Below, one piece after another: positions 46,023 through 56,301 of a stretch of 62,468 nt of DNA. How positions within the stretch are numbered: position 1 is the stretch's first letter; each line of letters begins with the position of its first letter. A program made the position numbers and the translations under genes. The notes beneath the pieces are model-generated. The model did not search any database. It saw nothing but the letters and a program-made list of their open reading frames with translations, and was not told the origin of the DNA. Location: contig JAJTBZ010000101.1 in the NCBI GenBank assembly GCA_021286645.1, positions 1 through 62,468 on the forward strand, read 5' to 3'. The stretch is from Ignavibacteria bacterium. GTDB taxonomy: Bacteria; Bacteroidota; Ignavibacteria; Ignavibacteriales; Ignavibacteriaceae.

Positions 46023-46645
46023 CCCTCACGGCCAATCAGTGGAACAAACAGAAAATTCGGTTCCTTCTTTAACTCGAAATGCTCCTCATCCAAACGAGTA
46101 ATTATATGGAGCTCCTGTGAAGATTTTGTGCCCACGGGAATAACCATTTTACCACCAACAGCCAGTTGTCTCAGTAATGAGTCAGGCACTTTAGGTGAGC
46201 CCGCGGTAACAATAATTCCCTGATACGGTGCAAATTCTGTCCATCCAATGGTGCCATCTCCATATATAGCCATTACCCGCACCTGTAAGCGTTCAAAAAG
46301 CTTTTGTGTTTGCAGAAAAATATCATACTGCCGCTCAATTGTATATACTTTCATGCCCATAGCATATAAAATGGCAGCCTGAAAACCTGATCCGGTACCT
46401 ATTTCAAGAACTCTATCCCCTTTTTGTAAATCGAGTTTTTCCGTCATATATGCCACAGTATATGGCTGCGAGATTGTCTGCCCTTTTCCAATTGGAAGAG
46501 CATTATCTTTATAGGCGAAAAACTTCATTGATTCGGGTACAAATAAATGCCGTTCAACTTTATAAAAAGCATCGAGGACTTGTGGGGCTTTTATGCCCTT
46601 TTTCATCAAAGTATGTACTAAATTTTCGCGTTCTGATTCAAACAT
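46007..46645 (-). CDS. pcm: Protein-L-isoaspartate O-methyltransferase
   Basis: Repairs isoaspartyl residues in aged proteins with SAM. In 212 residues: FVPESMKFFAYKDNALPIGKGQTISQPY in parts, the SAM-binding RVLEIGTGSGFQAAIL, and VTAGSPKVPDSLLRQLAVGGKMVIPVG in parts. The conserved order and length match Pcm. First gene of the pcm-miaA pair. On the minus strand a TATATTTG element at 46677-46670 lies 24 bases before the start. Confidence 0.93.
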   Translation of the reverse strand: MFESERENLVHTLMKKGIKAPQVLDAFYKVERHLFVPESMKFFAYKDNALPIGKGQTISQPYTVAYMTEKLDLQKGDRVLEIGTGSGFQAAILYAMGMKVYTIERQYDIFLQTQKLFERLQVRVMAIYGDGTIGWTEFAPYQGIIVTAGSPKVPDSLLRQLAVGGKMVIPVGTKSSQELHIITRLDEEHFELKKEPNFLFVPLIGREGWDNE

Positions 46646-46669
46646 GTCATAATTAAAATTTTACCAGTG

Positions 46670-46677
46670 CAAATATA
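46670..46677 (-). promoter_or_regulatory. Putative -7 element of pcm
   Basis: TATATTTG on the minus strand, 24 bases before the pcm start; no matching -33 TTTG was seen. Confidence 0.35.
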
Positions 46678-46782
46678 GTTTATTGGCAAATAAAATTACC
46701 GGCCCGTGCCAATTATTGAAATTATTTTCTCGATTTTCCGGTATTTTAGTCACGGAAATTTTACAAATTTTTGGTAGTATAT

Positions 46783-47301
46783 ATGATTGAATACATTATT
46801 GGCGGACTGATAATTGCCTTAATGCGTGTCTGCGATGTAACAATAGGCACCTTTCGCACGATTTTAGTAGTGCAGGGCCGACGTATGCTGGCAGGTATGG
46901 CCGGATTTTTTGAGGTACTTATATGGATTTTTGCTATCAGATATGTTTTTCAGCACCTGGATAATTACGCGAACATGGTTGGATATGCCACGGGGTTCGC
47001 ATTAGGCAATGTACTTGGCATTACGCTGGAACAAAAAGTAGGACTGGGCTACGTTCAGATAAATATAATTTCTAAATTCCACACCGATGAAATTGCGAAT
47101 ATTCTTCGATTGAACAGGTATGGCGTTACTATTTTACCCGGAGAAGGCGGCACCGGAGGGGTTGCAATAATGATATGCGTGGTACCACGTAAACAACAAC
47201 GGCAGGTAATAAGAACAATTGAGGAAATAGATCACAGGGCATTTATTACCGTCCAGTCTGCACTCCCTTACCGCGGTTTCGTTCATGGTTCGCGTAAATA
47301 A
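46783..47301 (+). CDS. UPF0316/DUF2179-type membrane protein
   Basis: A 172-residue protein with three hydrophobic segments in the first about 80 residues (IEYIIGGLIIALMRVCDV; AGFFEVLIWIFAIRYVF; ATGFALGNVLGITLEQ) and a soluble C-terminal alpha/beta domain (about 105-165). The RVCDVTIGTFRTILVVQGR motif, seen in parts, and the GFFEVLIWIFA pattern fit UPF0316/DUF5698 with a DUF2179 tail. Function is unknown; the soluble domain is thought to bind small ligands or nucleotides in related proteins. The start at ATG 46783 fits; a TTG four codons before is possible. Confidence 0.85.
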   Translation: MIEYIIGGLIIALMRVCDVTIGTFRTILVVQGRRMLAGMAGFFEVLIWIFAIRYVFQHLDNYANMVGYATGFALGNVLGITLEQKVGLGYVQINIISKFHTDEIANILRLNRYGVTILPGEGGTGGVAIMICVVPRKQQRQVIRTIEEIDHRAFITVQSALPYRGFVHGSRK

Positions 47302-47323
47302 GCTGTTCGATTTTTAAAATACG

Positions 47324-47349
47324 ACAGCCGCGGTTTTGGCCGCGGCTGT
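47324..47349. terminator. Convergent hairpin terminator
   Basis: Ten-base-pair stem ACAGCCGCGG / CCGCGGCTGT with a six-base loop, in the gap between convergent genes; the U tracts are poor (TTTTTAAAAT lies before it). Confidence 0.6.
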
Positions 47350-47374
47350 TAAGTAAAAACTTATATTCTTAACA

Positions 47375-47782
47375 TTATTCCATGCTTTGTTTACTTTTCA
47401 TATAATCGGCATAGAAAAGTCGGCAGGTATTCCGAACTTTCTCACTTGAATCGAATTTGGAAGCTTGCTTTACGGCAAAAACTCCCCGGCTCTCACCAAT
47501 TTTTATCAGAGCCAAAGCAGCACTGATACGCTCACTATCACTCTTTCCATCATGTAAAATTTTCATCAACGGAAGCACGGCTTTACGGGATTTTAGTTCA
47601 CCAAGGTAATACGCGGAGCTTGTTTTCAGGCCCTCATTCTCCGTAGTTATTCCATTGAGAAGGTTTGCTTCAATCAGTTCGTAATTTCGTTTCATCAGGC
47701 TGGGGTTTTTAGAAGCGAAGCTTGTTGATACACTCATAGCAATCAGTATCACTACAACCGCGAATTTCATTGTCGTTTTCAT
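47375..47782 (-). CDS. Periplasmic HEAT-repeat protein
   Basis: A 135-residue exported protein: signal peptide MKTTMKFAVVVILIAMSVSTSFA, then about 110 residues with helical repeats of the HEAT type, seen in SSAYYLGELKSRKAVLPLMKIL and ISAALALIKIGESRGVFAVKQA. Such repeats act as scaffolds for protein contacts; the partner is unknown. Start ATG 47782 is chosen because AAAGGACG precedes it; a longer in-frame extension (to 47929) is Cys-rich but sits ahead of the clear signal peptide and is likely untranslated. Confidence 0.75.
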   Translation of the reverse strand: MKTTMKFAVVVILIAMSVSTSFASKNPSLMKRNYELIEANLLNGITTENEGLKTSSAYYLGELKSRKAVLPLMKILHDGKSDSERISAALALIKIGESRGVFAVKQASKFDSSEKVRNTCRLFYADYMKSKQSME

Positions 47783-48078
47783 AGCATCGTCCTTTCTTAA
47801 AGTAATCATCTTATAATTAAAATCTCTGGTACAAAAATGCATATAATTACCTCGCTGTTCAATTGAGTTGGTACACGTGGGAACCTGGCAGGATGAGCAG
47901 TAAATTTTCGGGATGAACGCTCTTTTCATAACAATATTCAGCTTGCAAATTCAAGAGAAGCATTTTTTAGTAGTACCATCTCAGCATCTTTATCTGGAAA
48001 TCGCTTCATCCCCGTTTCAAGTAATTGGTAAATCCATTACATTATGAATCGAAAACACATCTTTTATATCAGGATTAC

Positions 48079-48621
48079 ATGAAAACCTTATTACTAATTG
48101 ACTTTCAAAATGATTACTTTGAAGGCGGTACCAATCCTCTGCTCGGTAGTATCGAGGCGGTTACCAAGGCTGCTAAATTACTTAACTATTTTAGGAACAA
48201 TAATTTACCTGTAGTTCATGTTCAACATTTAGCAAACAGGGCCGGAGCAACATTCTTTATTCCGGGAACACCTGGTGCGGAGATACATAATCAGGTAGCG
48301 CCATTGCCAACCGAACCAATTATTCTAAAACACGTTCCAAATAGCTTTTTACACACACGCTTGCAGGATGTATTGTGTAAATACCACACCAGCGAACTTG
48401 TCATTTGTGGCATGATGACCCACATGTGCATCGACGCAACAGTTCGTGCGGCAAAAGACCTGGGGCATACGGTAACTCTTGTAGCTGATGCATGTGCCAC
48501 GAAGGATTTAGCGGTTTTGGGCAGACAAATTCCGGCTGCAGAAGTACACCACGCGTTCCTGGCTGCGTTAGGTTATTTTTATGCAGATATACGGAATGCG
48601 TCAGAGATCGTTATACAATAA
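48079..48621 (+). CDS. Isochorismatase-family cysteine hydrolase
   Basis: A 180-residue hydrolase with the family catalytic triad visible: Asp8 in LLLIDFQNDYF, Lys84 in ILKHVPNSF and Cys117 in ICGMMTHMCIDATVRAA. These enzymes hydrolyse amides (nicotinamide, ureido groups) or vinyl ethers. The Asp-Phe-Gln-Asn-Asp beginning and MMTHMCI are seen in plain isochorismatase-like hydrolases as well as nicotinamidases, so the substrate is open. The start is ATG 48079, with CAGGA just ahead; an in-frame codon 18 residues upstream would break the family N-terminus. Confidence 0.88.
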   Translation: MKTLLLIDFQNDYFEGGTNPLLGSIEAVTKAAKLLNYFRNNNLPVVHVQHLANRAGATFFIPGTPGAEIHNQVAPLPTEPIILKHVPNSFLHTRLQDVLCKYHTSELVICGMMTHMCIDATVRAAKDLGHTVTLVADACATKDLAVLGRQIPAAEVHHAFLAALGYFYADIRNASEIVIQ

Positions 48622-48957
48622 CTCAGGGCTTTCTTTGGCAGGTAGTGTCAGAATACCAGCAATATTCTGCGCTTAGTTATTATTATCGAATGAAAATGAA
48701 TAAGTTTTTAGAGTTATTTTTTTTATTTCTATAGTTGTGATTTATTTCACTTAAACTGCATTTTACTTAGGTTTTTTGCGGGTAAAACTGTATATTTCAG
48801 GTGAGTAATCGGAGAGTTCATCTTTCTGATCACGGGTTTTTCTGAAAAGGAAAATTGTTCTTTGCATGCAGGAATAAGTCGCCTTATTCTTCAGGCTTTC
48901 AATATCTGACTTGGGCAAAAGTAGTATGGGCTTGAAGCAACTTAAAGAGGATTTATT
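48622..48957. other. Intergenic region
   Basis: 336 bases between the hydrolase and the unknown 126-residue gene. A 34-codon minus-strand frame at 48763-48867 has no good ribosome-binding site and was not called. No hairpin with a U tract stood out. Confidence 0.35.
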
Positions 48958-49338
48958 ATGCAAGACCAGAAGGAATTTTTACTGGTTTTAATTGAGGATT
49001 ATGTTCATGAACTGGACGTTATACTCGATAGAAAATCAGTTCCTTCAAACGAAATTGACCGCCTTAAAAGAAATTTTTTCTTTTTAAAAGAAAATCTTCT
49101 TACCATGAAAGGTATCGGTAGTAAGTTACGGTCAATCATTCGTTTGCTCGAATTCCCGGTGCTTCCATTTTTAACAAAGGGGCCCGAGAATGTTACCAGA
49201 TACCGGTATTCTTCCATCGTCGATAGGGATTTTGTCAAGAAAAAAAACCTGGAAATGGATTTAATCCGGAATTTCAGGCATGAGTTACTTGAATTACATT
49301 ATAATGTTTTCAGTTTCACACCAGAAGCAAGGCAGTAA
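48958..49338 (+). CDS. Hypothetical protein, 126 residues
   Basis: I do not recognise a family. It begins MQDQKEFLLVLIEDYVHELDVIL, is mostly helical and charged (KKKNLEMDLIRNFRHELLELHYNVF), with a basic middle part (EIDRLKRNFFFLKENLL, SKLRSIIRLLEF), and has no signal peptide or membrane segment. A good ribosome-binding site, AAAGAGG, precedes the ATG, and a terminator overlaps its stop, so it is a real single-gene transcript. A regulatory or phospho-relay-like helical bundle is possible, but nothing shows it. Confidence 0.65.
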   Translation: MQDQKEFLLVLIEDYVHELDVILDRKSVPSNEIDRLKRNFFFLKENLLTMKGIGSKLRSIIRLLEFPVLPFLTKGPENVTRYRYSSIVDRDFVKKKNLEMDLIRNFRHELLELHYNVFSFTPEARQ

Positions 49339-49360
49339 ACCAAACAATACTGCCTTTTCT
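49330..49360 (+). terminator. Terminator overlapping the stop of the 126-residue gene
   Basis: Stem AGGCAGTA / TACTGCCT (49330-49337 with 49348-49355), followed by TTTTCTTCTTTT. Confidence 0.75.
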
Positions 49361-49399
49361 TCTTTTAAACCCCCTCCCCCATTTATTCCATTTTAAAGT

Positions 49400-49435
49400 A
49401 AAAAAAAAGCAGCGCCACAAAAGTGGAACACTGCT
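49400..49435 (-). terminator. Terminator of the cytochrome-porin gene
   Basis: On the minus strand, AGCAG...CCAC, loop TTTT, GTGG...CTGCT, then nine T. Confidence 0.8.
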
Positions 49436-49470
49436 CTCGTGTTTTGTTGGAATTTCTTTAGATATAATTC

Positions 49471-50595
49471 TTAATAGAAGAAATGAAATTGCAATACCGC
49501 CGCGTTATTTTTTATTTCGGGATCTTCCAGATGGAATCTGTATTGTGGAATAATCTCAACAAAGCTAACCGGAGTCCAATTTAGTCCTAAAATAACATGC
49601 TGTAGTGATAACTTATGCGTCGCTGGGGCTGCCGGATCATCACCGGTCATTGAGTCGTAGCGAACTTGTCCTTCAAGGCCTTTTGTTAAAACCAGCGCGG
49701 CCTCTGCCATGAAAACTTTTACGGTAGAACCTTGAATATAATAATCCTTGCCTTGATCGTACTCGGCCAGTAATGTAAGAGAATGATACCCGGCCCCAAA
49801 ATATCCGCCATATATTTGCGAATTCAGTTTATCGCCGGTATTATTATCCAATCTTTTCACGGATGCGAAAGAAACACCTGTCATCAGATTAAAATCATCC
49901 GAAGTATACGGGAGTACCTGCAATTTAGTTATATAAGCGGGCTCATTCTGAAATGTCGGGGTACCATCACCTCCGGTACTTACAGAAAGTTGTACAATAT
50001 CTTTGAAATTATAACCTGCTTCAGCTCCGGTAAGAATATATTTAGGACCGAATGGCAATCCATATTGAGTATTTGTGATAACGTTCAGATCGCCGCCACG
50101 GGTATATGCTGAATGATCGTCGAGACGGAGGCCAAAATCAGGGGCAAACGATCCTGCTTTCACATAAAGATTTCCAATATTTACAATTCCATAGCCTTCC
50201 CAAATTTTCTGAATAAAATCGTAACGGGCGAATGTATGAATCCCGGGAGAAAGATCTACGTTGAAATATACCGATCCGGTCATCCGGTGGAAATCACTAC
50301 GGGTTGATGATGAATCAAAAGCAACAAGCATCTGTGTGCGATAGTCAAATCCGAAAGTAATATTCTTCCCTATTTTCGGGCTCATCTCAAAGGATTCGTC
50401 CGAAGTGTATGTATTCCACATTTTTAAGGTATTTTTGCCGTAGGTCCATCCTCCCTCAGTACGAATGGCACCCCCGGTCGGGTTAACGTGGCAATCAGAA
50501 CAAAGCGCACCTGTGCGAAGAGAAAATCGGGGAAGGGCGAAAACTGAAGCGCTTAGTGCGAAAATTAAAACCACAATTGCTAATGTTGCTTTCAT
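49471..50595 (-). CDS. Cyc2-like fused monohaem cytochrome c-porin
   Basis: A 374-residue exported protein. Signal peptide (about 1-20, MKATLAIVVLIFALSASVFA), then LPRFSLRTGALCSDCHVNPTGG with one haem c motif (Cys32, Cys35, His36), then about 14-16 amphipathic strands to an aromatic C-terminus (AVLQFHFFY), that is, an outer-membrane barrel. An N-terminal cytochrome on a barrel is the plan of Cyc2, which oxidises Fe(II) at the outer membrane; related monohaem barrels of unknown function occur widely in FCB and Desulfuromonadia. The haem segment here (CHVNPTGG) differs from canonical Cyc2. The start is ATG 50595, with GAGGATG ahead. Monocistronic. Confidence 0.78.
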   Translation of the reverse strand: MKATLAIVVLIFALSASVFALPRFSLRTGALCSDCHVNPTGGAIRTEGGWTYGKNTLKMWNTYTSDESFEMSPKIGKNITFGFDYRTQMLVAFDSSSTRSDFHRMTGSVYFNVDLSPGIHTFARYDFIQKIWEGYGIVNIGNLYVKAGSFAPDFGLRLDDHSAYTRGGDLNVITNTQYGLPFGPKYILTGAEAGYNFKDIVQLSVSTGGDGTPTFQNEPAYITKLQVLPYTSDDFNLMTGVSFASVKRLDNNTGDKLNSQIYGGYFGAGYHSLTLLAEYDQGKDYYIQGSTVKVFMAEAALVLTKGLEGQVRYDSMTGDDPAAPATHKLSLQHVILGLNWTPVSFVEIIPQYRFHLEDPEIKNNAAVLQFHFFY

Positions 50596-50881
50596 AACAT
50601 CCTCATATAGAATTATTTGATATAGTAACACACACACTAAAGTAACATAGGCTCAAAGTGAAAAGTTCCGTCCGATCAATATATTAGCACTGCACACTTT
50701 TTGTTTTCTCGGTTGAAATACTGAAATTTGCATGAAGAATCTTTATTAAGCGAGGTTGATAGCAATTACCCTGCTTAATGGCCGGGTCAAACGCAAAAGA
50801 ACGAATGTGTAAAATTGACTTTCTACTGAGATTTGAAGCATTCTGCGCAATCAACTGTTTTTATATTAAGGACACGTAACT

Positions 50882-52006
50882 GTGAGTATTTTACATTTTT
50901 TCAGGAATCAGGTAAATAACGATCTGCTCTTCGAAGTTATTCTCTGTGTTGCAGTATTTATTGGGTTCATCCTTGTTGCAAAAGTATTTTCCTACATTAT
51001 CAGGTACGTGCTAAAGCCTTTTACTAGCCGTACCGAAACACAATTCGATGACCTGATTCTTGAGATTATCGAAAACAGCAGTAAGAAACTTCTCGTTCTT
51101 TTAGGCGGGTATGTTTCATTGATGATTTTCAAAGATGGATTCGAATTATTAGATGTTTCTTCGAATAAAACATTAATTCAGCAGCACCCGTACCTGAATA
51201 AGACAGTTACCTTTCTGGATAATGCATTATTTGTAATCCTTATTGGTTTGTTATTGATTATAGGCAGCAGGATTATTTCTTTGGCCTTCGACTGGTATGC
51301 AGAGAAAACCAAAGCGAGCGAAAATAAAGATTTAAGCGGAAGCCTTTTCCCGCTTCTCAAAAAAGTATCACGGTTGCTGCTTGCTATTTTAGCAGGAGTA
51401 GTGATACTTGCTAAGTTCAATATAGACATCAGCGCGTTTATTGTTTCTCTCGGTGTGGGTTCTTTGGCAATAGCGTTGGCCGCACAGGAAACTCTTTCGA
51501 ATATGATATCCGGATTTATCATTATGGTTGACCGGCCGTTTCGAATCGGGGATAGAATCAAGATCGGTTCTGATATCTATGGCGATGTAACAGCAATAGG
51601 AATTCGCAGTACGAAAATTTTGGATTTTGATAAAAATATTCTGCTCGTACCGAATAATGATATCGTGAAATCGCGGATTATTAACTTTACGTATCCTACC
51701 AGTCGCACCAGGGTAGTTGTCGATATCCCCGTAGCATACAACAATGACATACAATCTATTAAACAAATGCTGCTCAATATCGCGCAATCAGACCCCCATG
51801 TTGACATGAGCGACCCCCCGGATGTTAGCCTTATCAGGTTTGGTGATACATACATGGAATTCAAGCTGGCAGTTAAAACAGATGATTACCACAACGCGTT
51901 TGATTTGGGATGTCGGCTGCGGGAAAAAATTTACGCACAGTTTACCGAGCTAGGAATCAGTTTCCCGATCCCCGCGCGCAATATTTATATGAACAATTCG
52001 AAATAA
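50882..52006 (+). CDS. Small-conductance mechanosensitive channel, MscS family
   Basis: A 374-residue channel that opens under membrane tension to release solutes on osmotic downshock. Hydrophobic helices are near 18-42, 118-140 and 165-195; the pore-lining helix shows the alternating Gly/Ala pattern VSLGVGSLAIALAAQETL, followed by NMISGFIIMVDRPFRIGDRI, the beta-domain entry typical of MscS. The C-terminal cytoplasmic domain (about 220-365) follows. The N-terminal helices are more than in E. coli MscS, as is common in this size class. The start is GTG 50882 with AAGGA upstream. Confidence 0.94.
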   Translation: MSILHFFRNQVNNDLLFEVILCVAVFIGFILVAKVFSYIIRYVLKPFTSRTETQFDDLILEIIENSSKKLLVLLGGYVSLMIFKDGFELLDVSSNKTLIQQHPYLNKTVTFLDNALFVILIGLLLIIGSRIISLAFDWYAEKTKASENKDLSGSLFPLLKKVSRLLLAILAGVVILAKFNIDISAFIVSLGVGSLAIALAAQETLSNMISGFIIMVDRPFRIGDRIKIGSDIYGDVTAIGIRSTKILDFDKNILLVPNNDIVKSRIINFTYPTSRTRVVVDIPVAYNNDIQSIKQMLLNIAQSDPHVDMSDPPDVSLIRFGDTYMEFKLAVKTDDYHNAFDLGCRLREKIYAQFTELGISFPIPARNIYMNNSK

Positions 52007-52015
52007 CACCTCACC

Positions 52016-52042
52016 GAGGCCGCCGGTGCGGCCTCTTTCTTT
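52016..52042 (+). terminator. Intrinsic terminator after mscS
   Basis: Stem GAGGCCGC / GCGGCCTC with loop CGGT, followed by TTTCTTTT. Confidence 0.85.
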
Positions 52043-52126
52043 TATCGCATCGATTCTTTTCCACTTCACCGAATTTTTTGGTAAATTACCGCAAGAAAAC
52101 TTCCGAAATAATAATGGATTTGCTAT

Positions 52127-53401
52127 ATGAAAAAAGCCTTTCTTTTCCTGTTGTTTGCTGTTCTTACACTTTCTGCACAGACTAAATTCGATAAATTCTT
52201 TTATGACAAGACCTTTCGTCTGGATTATGACCATGCCGGTGATATTAAAGGTGATGAGTTTTTCCTGACCGAATTTATTGAAGAACCTTATTGGGGAGGT
52301 CCACACGGCAACCTTATAGAACCATTCAATTATGGTAAATTCAAATTCGAGATTAAAGATTATGCCAGCGGCGAGATTATTTATTCCCGCAATTATGCTA
52401 CACTGTTTAGCGAATGGCAAACTACCGAAGAAGCAAAACACTACCGGAAAAGTTTTCCCGAGTCGGTAATTTTTCCGTACCCAAAAGAAAAATTCTATAT
52501 TACTTTTTATTCACGGAATAAAGAAAATATCCTCACAAAGAAATGTGAGTACCTGGTAGATCCGAACAGCTATTTTGTAAAAAAAGAACGTCGGCTGGTC
52601 TTTCCAAATTTCAAAGTACATTATTCTGGTGAGCCGGCAAGAAAAGTTGATATTGTCATAATTCCCGAAGGTTACACGAAAGAACAGATGGGTAAATTTA
52701 AAGCAGATTGCAGTAAATTCGCCGGGTACCTCTTTAATGCATCACCATATAAAGAGAACAAGGATAAATTTAATATATGGGGTATCGAAGCTCCATCAGC
52801 TGATTCAGGCACCGATATTCCGGGCCTGAATATATGGAAACAGACAGTAGTAAACACCGGATTTTATACATTTGATATAGAACGTTATTGTATGACCACC
52901 GATTATCGAAGCGTGCGTGATGTAGCTGCTAATGCCCCCTATGATCAGATTTATATACTGGTAAACACCGAAAAATACGGCGGTGGCGCAATTTATAACT
53001 TCTACTCCATCTGCGTAAGTGATAATAAACGCAATGAATATATATTCACCCATGAATTTGGACATGGATTCGCCTCGCTTGCTGATGAATATTATGAAAG
53101 CTCTACAGCTTACCAGGACTTTTATTCAAAATCGGTTGAGCCAACAGACCCGAATGTAACGACATTGGTAGATTTTGCCTCCAAATGGAAAGATCTGGTT
53201 GCCGACGGAACACCAATCCCTACACCGGTAGATACATCTAAAAAAGATGTTATCGGCGCTTATGAAGGCGGAGGATACGTAGCAAAAGGTGTTTACCGCC
53301 CTCGCCAGGACTGTACAATGAAATCTATCTCAATAGATAATTTCTGCCCTGTTTGTAAAAGGGCTATTCAAAAAATGATTGATTTTTATACACAACAGTA
53401 A
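52127..53401 (+). CDS. M64-family (IgA peptidase-like) metallopeptidase, exported
   Basis: A 424-residue secreted zinc protease. Signal peptide about 1-17 (MKKAFLFLLFAVLTLSA). The N-terminal about 150 residues are a beta-rich domain of the M64_N type. The catalytic region begins at VDIVIIPEGYTKEQM; the zinc site is HEFGHGFASLADEYY (His309, Glu310, His313, and Asp320). A Cys-rich tail (DCTMKSISIDNFCPVCKRA) matches other FCB members. There is no C-terminal type IX sorting domain. Substrate is unknown; the name of the family reflects an IgA protease from Clostridium. Confidence 0.92.
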   Translation: MKKAFLFLLFAVLTLSAQTKFDKFFYDKTFRLDYDHAGDIKGDEFFLTEFIEEPYWGGPHGNLIEPFNYGKFKFEIKDYASGEIIYSRNYATLFSEWQTTEEAKHYRKSFPESVIFPYPKEKFYITFYSRNKENILTKKCEYLVDPNSYFVKKERRLVFPNFKVHYSGEPARKVDIVIIPEGYTKEQMGKFKADCSKFAGYLFNASPYKENKDKFNIWGIEAPSADSGTDIPGLNIWKQTVVNTGFYTFDIERYCMTTDYRSVRDVAANAPYDQIYILVNTEKYGGGAIYNFYSICVSDNKRNEYIFTHEFGHGFASLADEYYESSTAYQDFYSKSVEPTDPNVTTLVDFASKWKDLVADGTPIPTPVDTSKKDVIGAYEGGGYVAKGVYRPRQDCTMKSISIDNFCPVCKRAIQKMIDFYTQQ

Positions 53402-53415
53402 ATTCTTATTTATGG

Positions 53416-53435
53416 GGGCAGTTTTACAACTGCCC
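53416..53435 (+). terminator. Hairpin after the M64 peptidase gene
   Basis: Stem GGGCAGTT / AACTGCCC with a four-base loop, 14 bases after the stop; the T tract is weak. Confidence 0.55.
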
Positions 53436-53572
53436 TCTCCAATTTCGATTAATCGGCTGATTCAATTTTCATTTCAAAGCAACTCAACTAAAAGAATTCA
53501 TTAGTTATAGTCATGTTCTGTAATTAGCTTAACTTAGCCATCAAATCAAAGAGAAAGTTTTTTCCTTTGTAG

Positions 53573-54939
<1,367 letters not shown>

Positions 54940-54955
54940 TTATATTTTTTTTAAC

Positions 54956-54987
54956 GCGGGTCACAGGTTATGTGACCCGCTTTTTTT
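54956..54987 (+). terminator. Intrinsic terminator after eno
   Basis: Ten-base-pair stem GCGGGTCACA / TGTGACCCGC, five-base loop, seven T. Confidence 0.92.
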
Positions 54988-55035
54988 ATTTTGTTATTTC
55001 TCTTACGTTTTTATTGCAGGGAAAATACGCGAACA

Positions 55036-56286
55036 GTGCATTATCAGAGCATTCAAAAGATATTCAGCCAGCATGTAAGCAAAGGCATTTACATCTTCTT
55101 TTCTAATATCTTAGAAAAATTCACTTTTTTTATTCTATTCGTCATACTTGCCCGAAGGTTTAGCGGTAAAACGTATGGCCACGTTACAGCATGTTTCGCA
55201 TTTGCAAATCTACTAATGACCTTTTTTGAATTCGGTTTTTCCACGTACTTCCAGAGAGAAACTGCCAGTGGGAATAAAGAACTCAAAAATGAATTTAACC
55301 AGGCCTTTACTACCCGAGTACTGCTTTTCGTGCCTTTTTATATTATGGCCATGCTGTACTTTAAGTATTCATCTATCTACTATTCACGTGCTTCAATGCT
55401 GTTAAGTTCTGCAGTTTTTGTGTATTCGATATGCGGACTTTTTAACGCGGTATTGTTCGGCAAAGAAGCTTACAAACAAAGTTTTCTCTTACTGCTTTTT
55501 AGCCGTCTTTCAATGGTAGTTGGAATTATCAGTGTCATTGAAATCGGCAAAGGTTTTACTACTGTTGCAGGTATATTTGTTCTTTCGGGACTTATTCATC
55601 TCATTAGTTTGTTTTGGTATGTAAATAAATACGATTTCAGGCCGCATTTTACCATGCTTTCCTGGAGCATGTTACGGCGAATGCTTGCAGCCTCGCTCCC
55701 GCTTGGCCTAAGTATCGTGTTTGTGTGGACCTATGATAGAGTTGATATACTCTTATTGCGTTATTTCAAAGGCGATATTATTATTGCTTTATATGCAGTG
55801 GCTTATTCGTTGTATAAAGCCCCTCAGGCATTTTCGAATTTTATCTTTACACCGCTTTTCTCCGATCTTTCCAAAGAATTCGCCGGAAGAGGAAAAATAA
55901 ATAAATCGCATATATACCATAAAATTTGGGTTTTAACTGCCAGTTTATTGCCCTTTATAGCTGTTGGCTTTCTGATGGCAGAATTTATAACTTCGACAAT
56001 TTATGGTAGTTTTTATGCCCAGGCGGCACCCTATTTCAAAGTACTCTTGTTCGCTTTACCCGGGTTGCTGTTGAATAATTTCACGGGAATTATACTTAAC
56101 TCGGCTCGTAAAGAACAAATAACCACACAATGCGTGTTTGCTGTGGCGTTGGCGAATATAATCTTTAACATAATCGCCATTCCTAAAATTGGTGTTTGGG
56201 GAGCCGTTTACTCAACAATTTTTACTGAGTATCTTACGTTTCTTCTCCAGCTCTATTTTATAAAAAAATACCGCATACTTGATTAA
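55036..56286 (+). CDS. Polysaccharide flippase (Wzx/MVF-type membrane protein)
   Basis: About 416 residues with 12-14 predicted membrane helices, in the order typical of the polysaccharide-transport (Wzx, PST) family: FFSNILEKFTFFILFVILARRFSGKTYG at the N-terminus in parts, FGFSTYFQRE, and VWTYDRVDILLLRYFKGD in the middle, where charged residues line the core. It moves lipid-linked oligosaccharides across the inner membrane. The start is uncertain: GTG 55036 keeps a short cytoplasmic lead before helix 1 and has AGGGAAA 14 bases ahead; an in-frame TTG at 54991 falls in the eno terminator tail. First of a three-gene set with two glycosyltransferases; the next gene starts 15 bases on. Confidence 0.85.
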   Translation: MHYQSIQKIFSQHVSKGIYIFFSNILEKFTFFILFVILARRFSGKTYGHVTACFAFANLLMTFFEFGFSTYFQRETASGNKELKNEFNQAFTTRVLLFVPFYIMAMLYFKYSSIYYSRASMLLSSAVFVYSICGLFNAVLFGKEAYKQSFLLLLFSRLSMVVGIISVIEIGKGFTTVAGIFVLSGLIHLISLFWYVNKYDFRPHFTMLSWSMLRRMLAASLPLGLSIVFVWTYDRVDILLLRYFKGDIIIALYAVAYSLYKAPQAFSNFIFTPLFSDLSKEFAGRGKINKSHIYHKIWVLTASLLPFIAVGFLMAEFITSTIYGSFYAQAAPYFKVLLFALPGLLLNNFTGIILNSARKEQITTQCVFAVALANIIFNIIAIPKIGVWGAVYSTIFTEYLTFLLQLYFIKKYRILD

Positions 56287-56301
56287 GCAGAGGCGATGTG
56301 T

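Noticed and set aside
47783-47929. N-terminal extension of the HEAT-repeat protein with several cysteines
   Set aside because: It would bury a clear signal peptide and ignore the AAAGGACG ribosome-binding site; likely untranslated leader.
48763-48867. 34-codon minus-strand frame (MQRTIFLFRKTRD...)
   Set aside because: The composition is protein-like, but the nearest Shine-Dalgarno-like AAGGCG is too far off and no terminator or homologue supports it.
52127-53401. M64 peptidase as a type IX secretion cargo
   Set aside because: The C-terminus is a Cys-containing zinc-protease tail and lacks a sorting-domain beta-sandwich.
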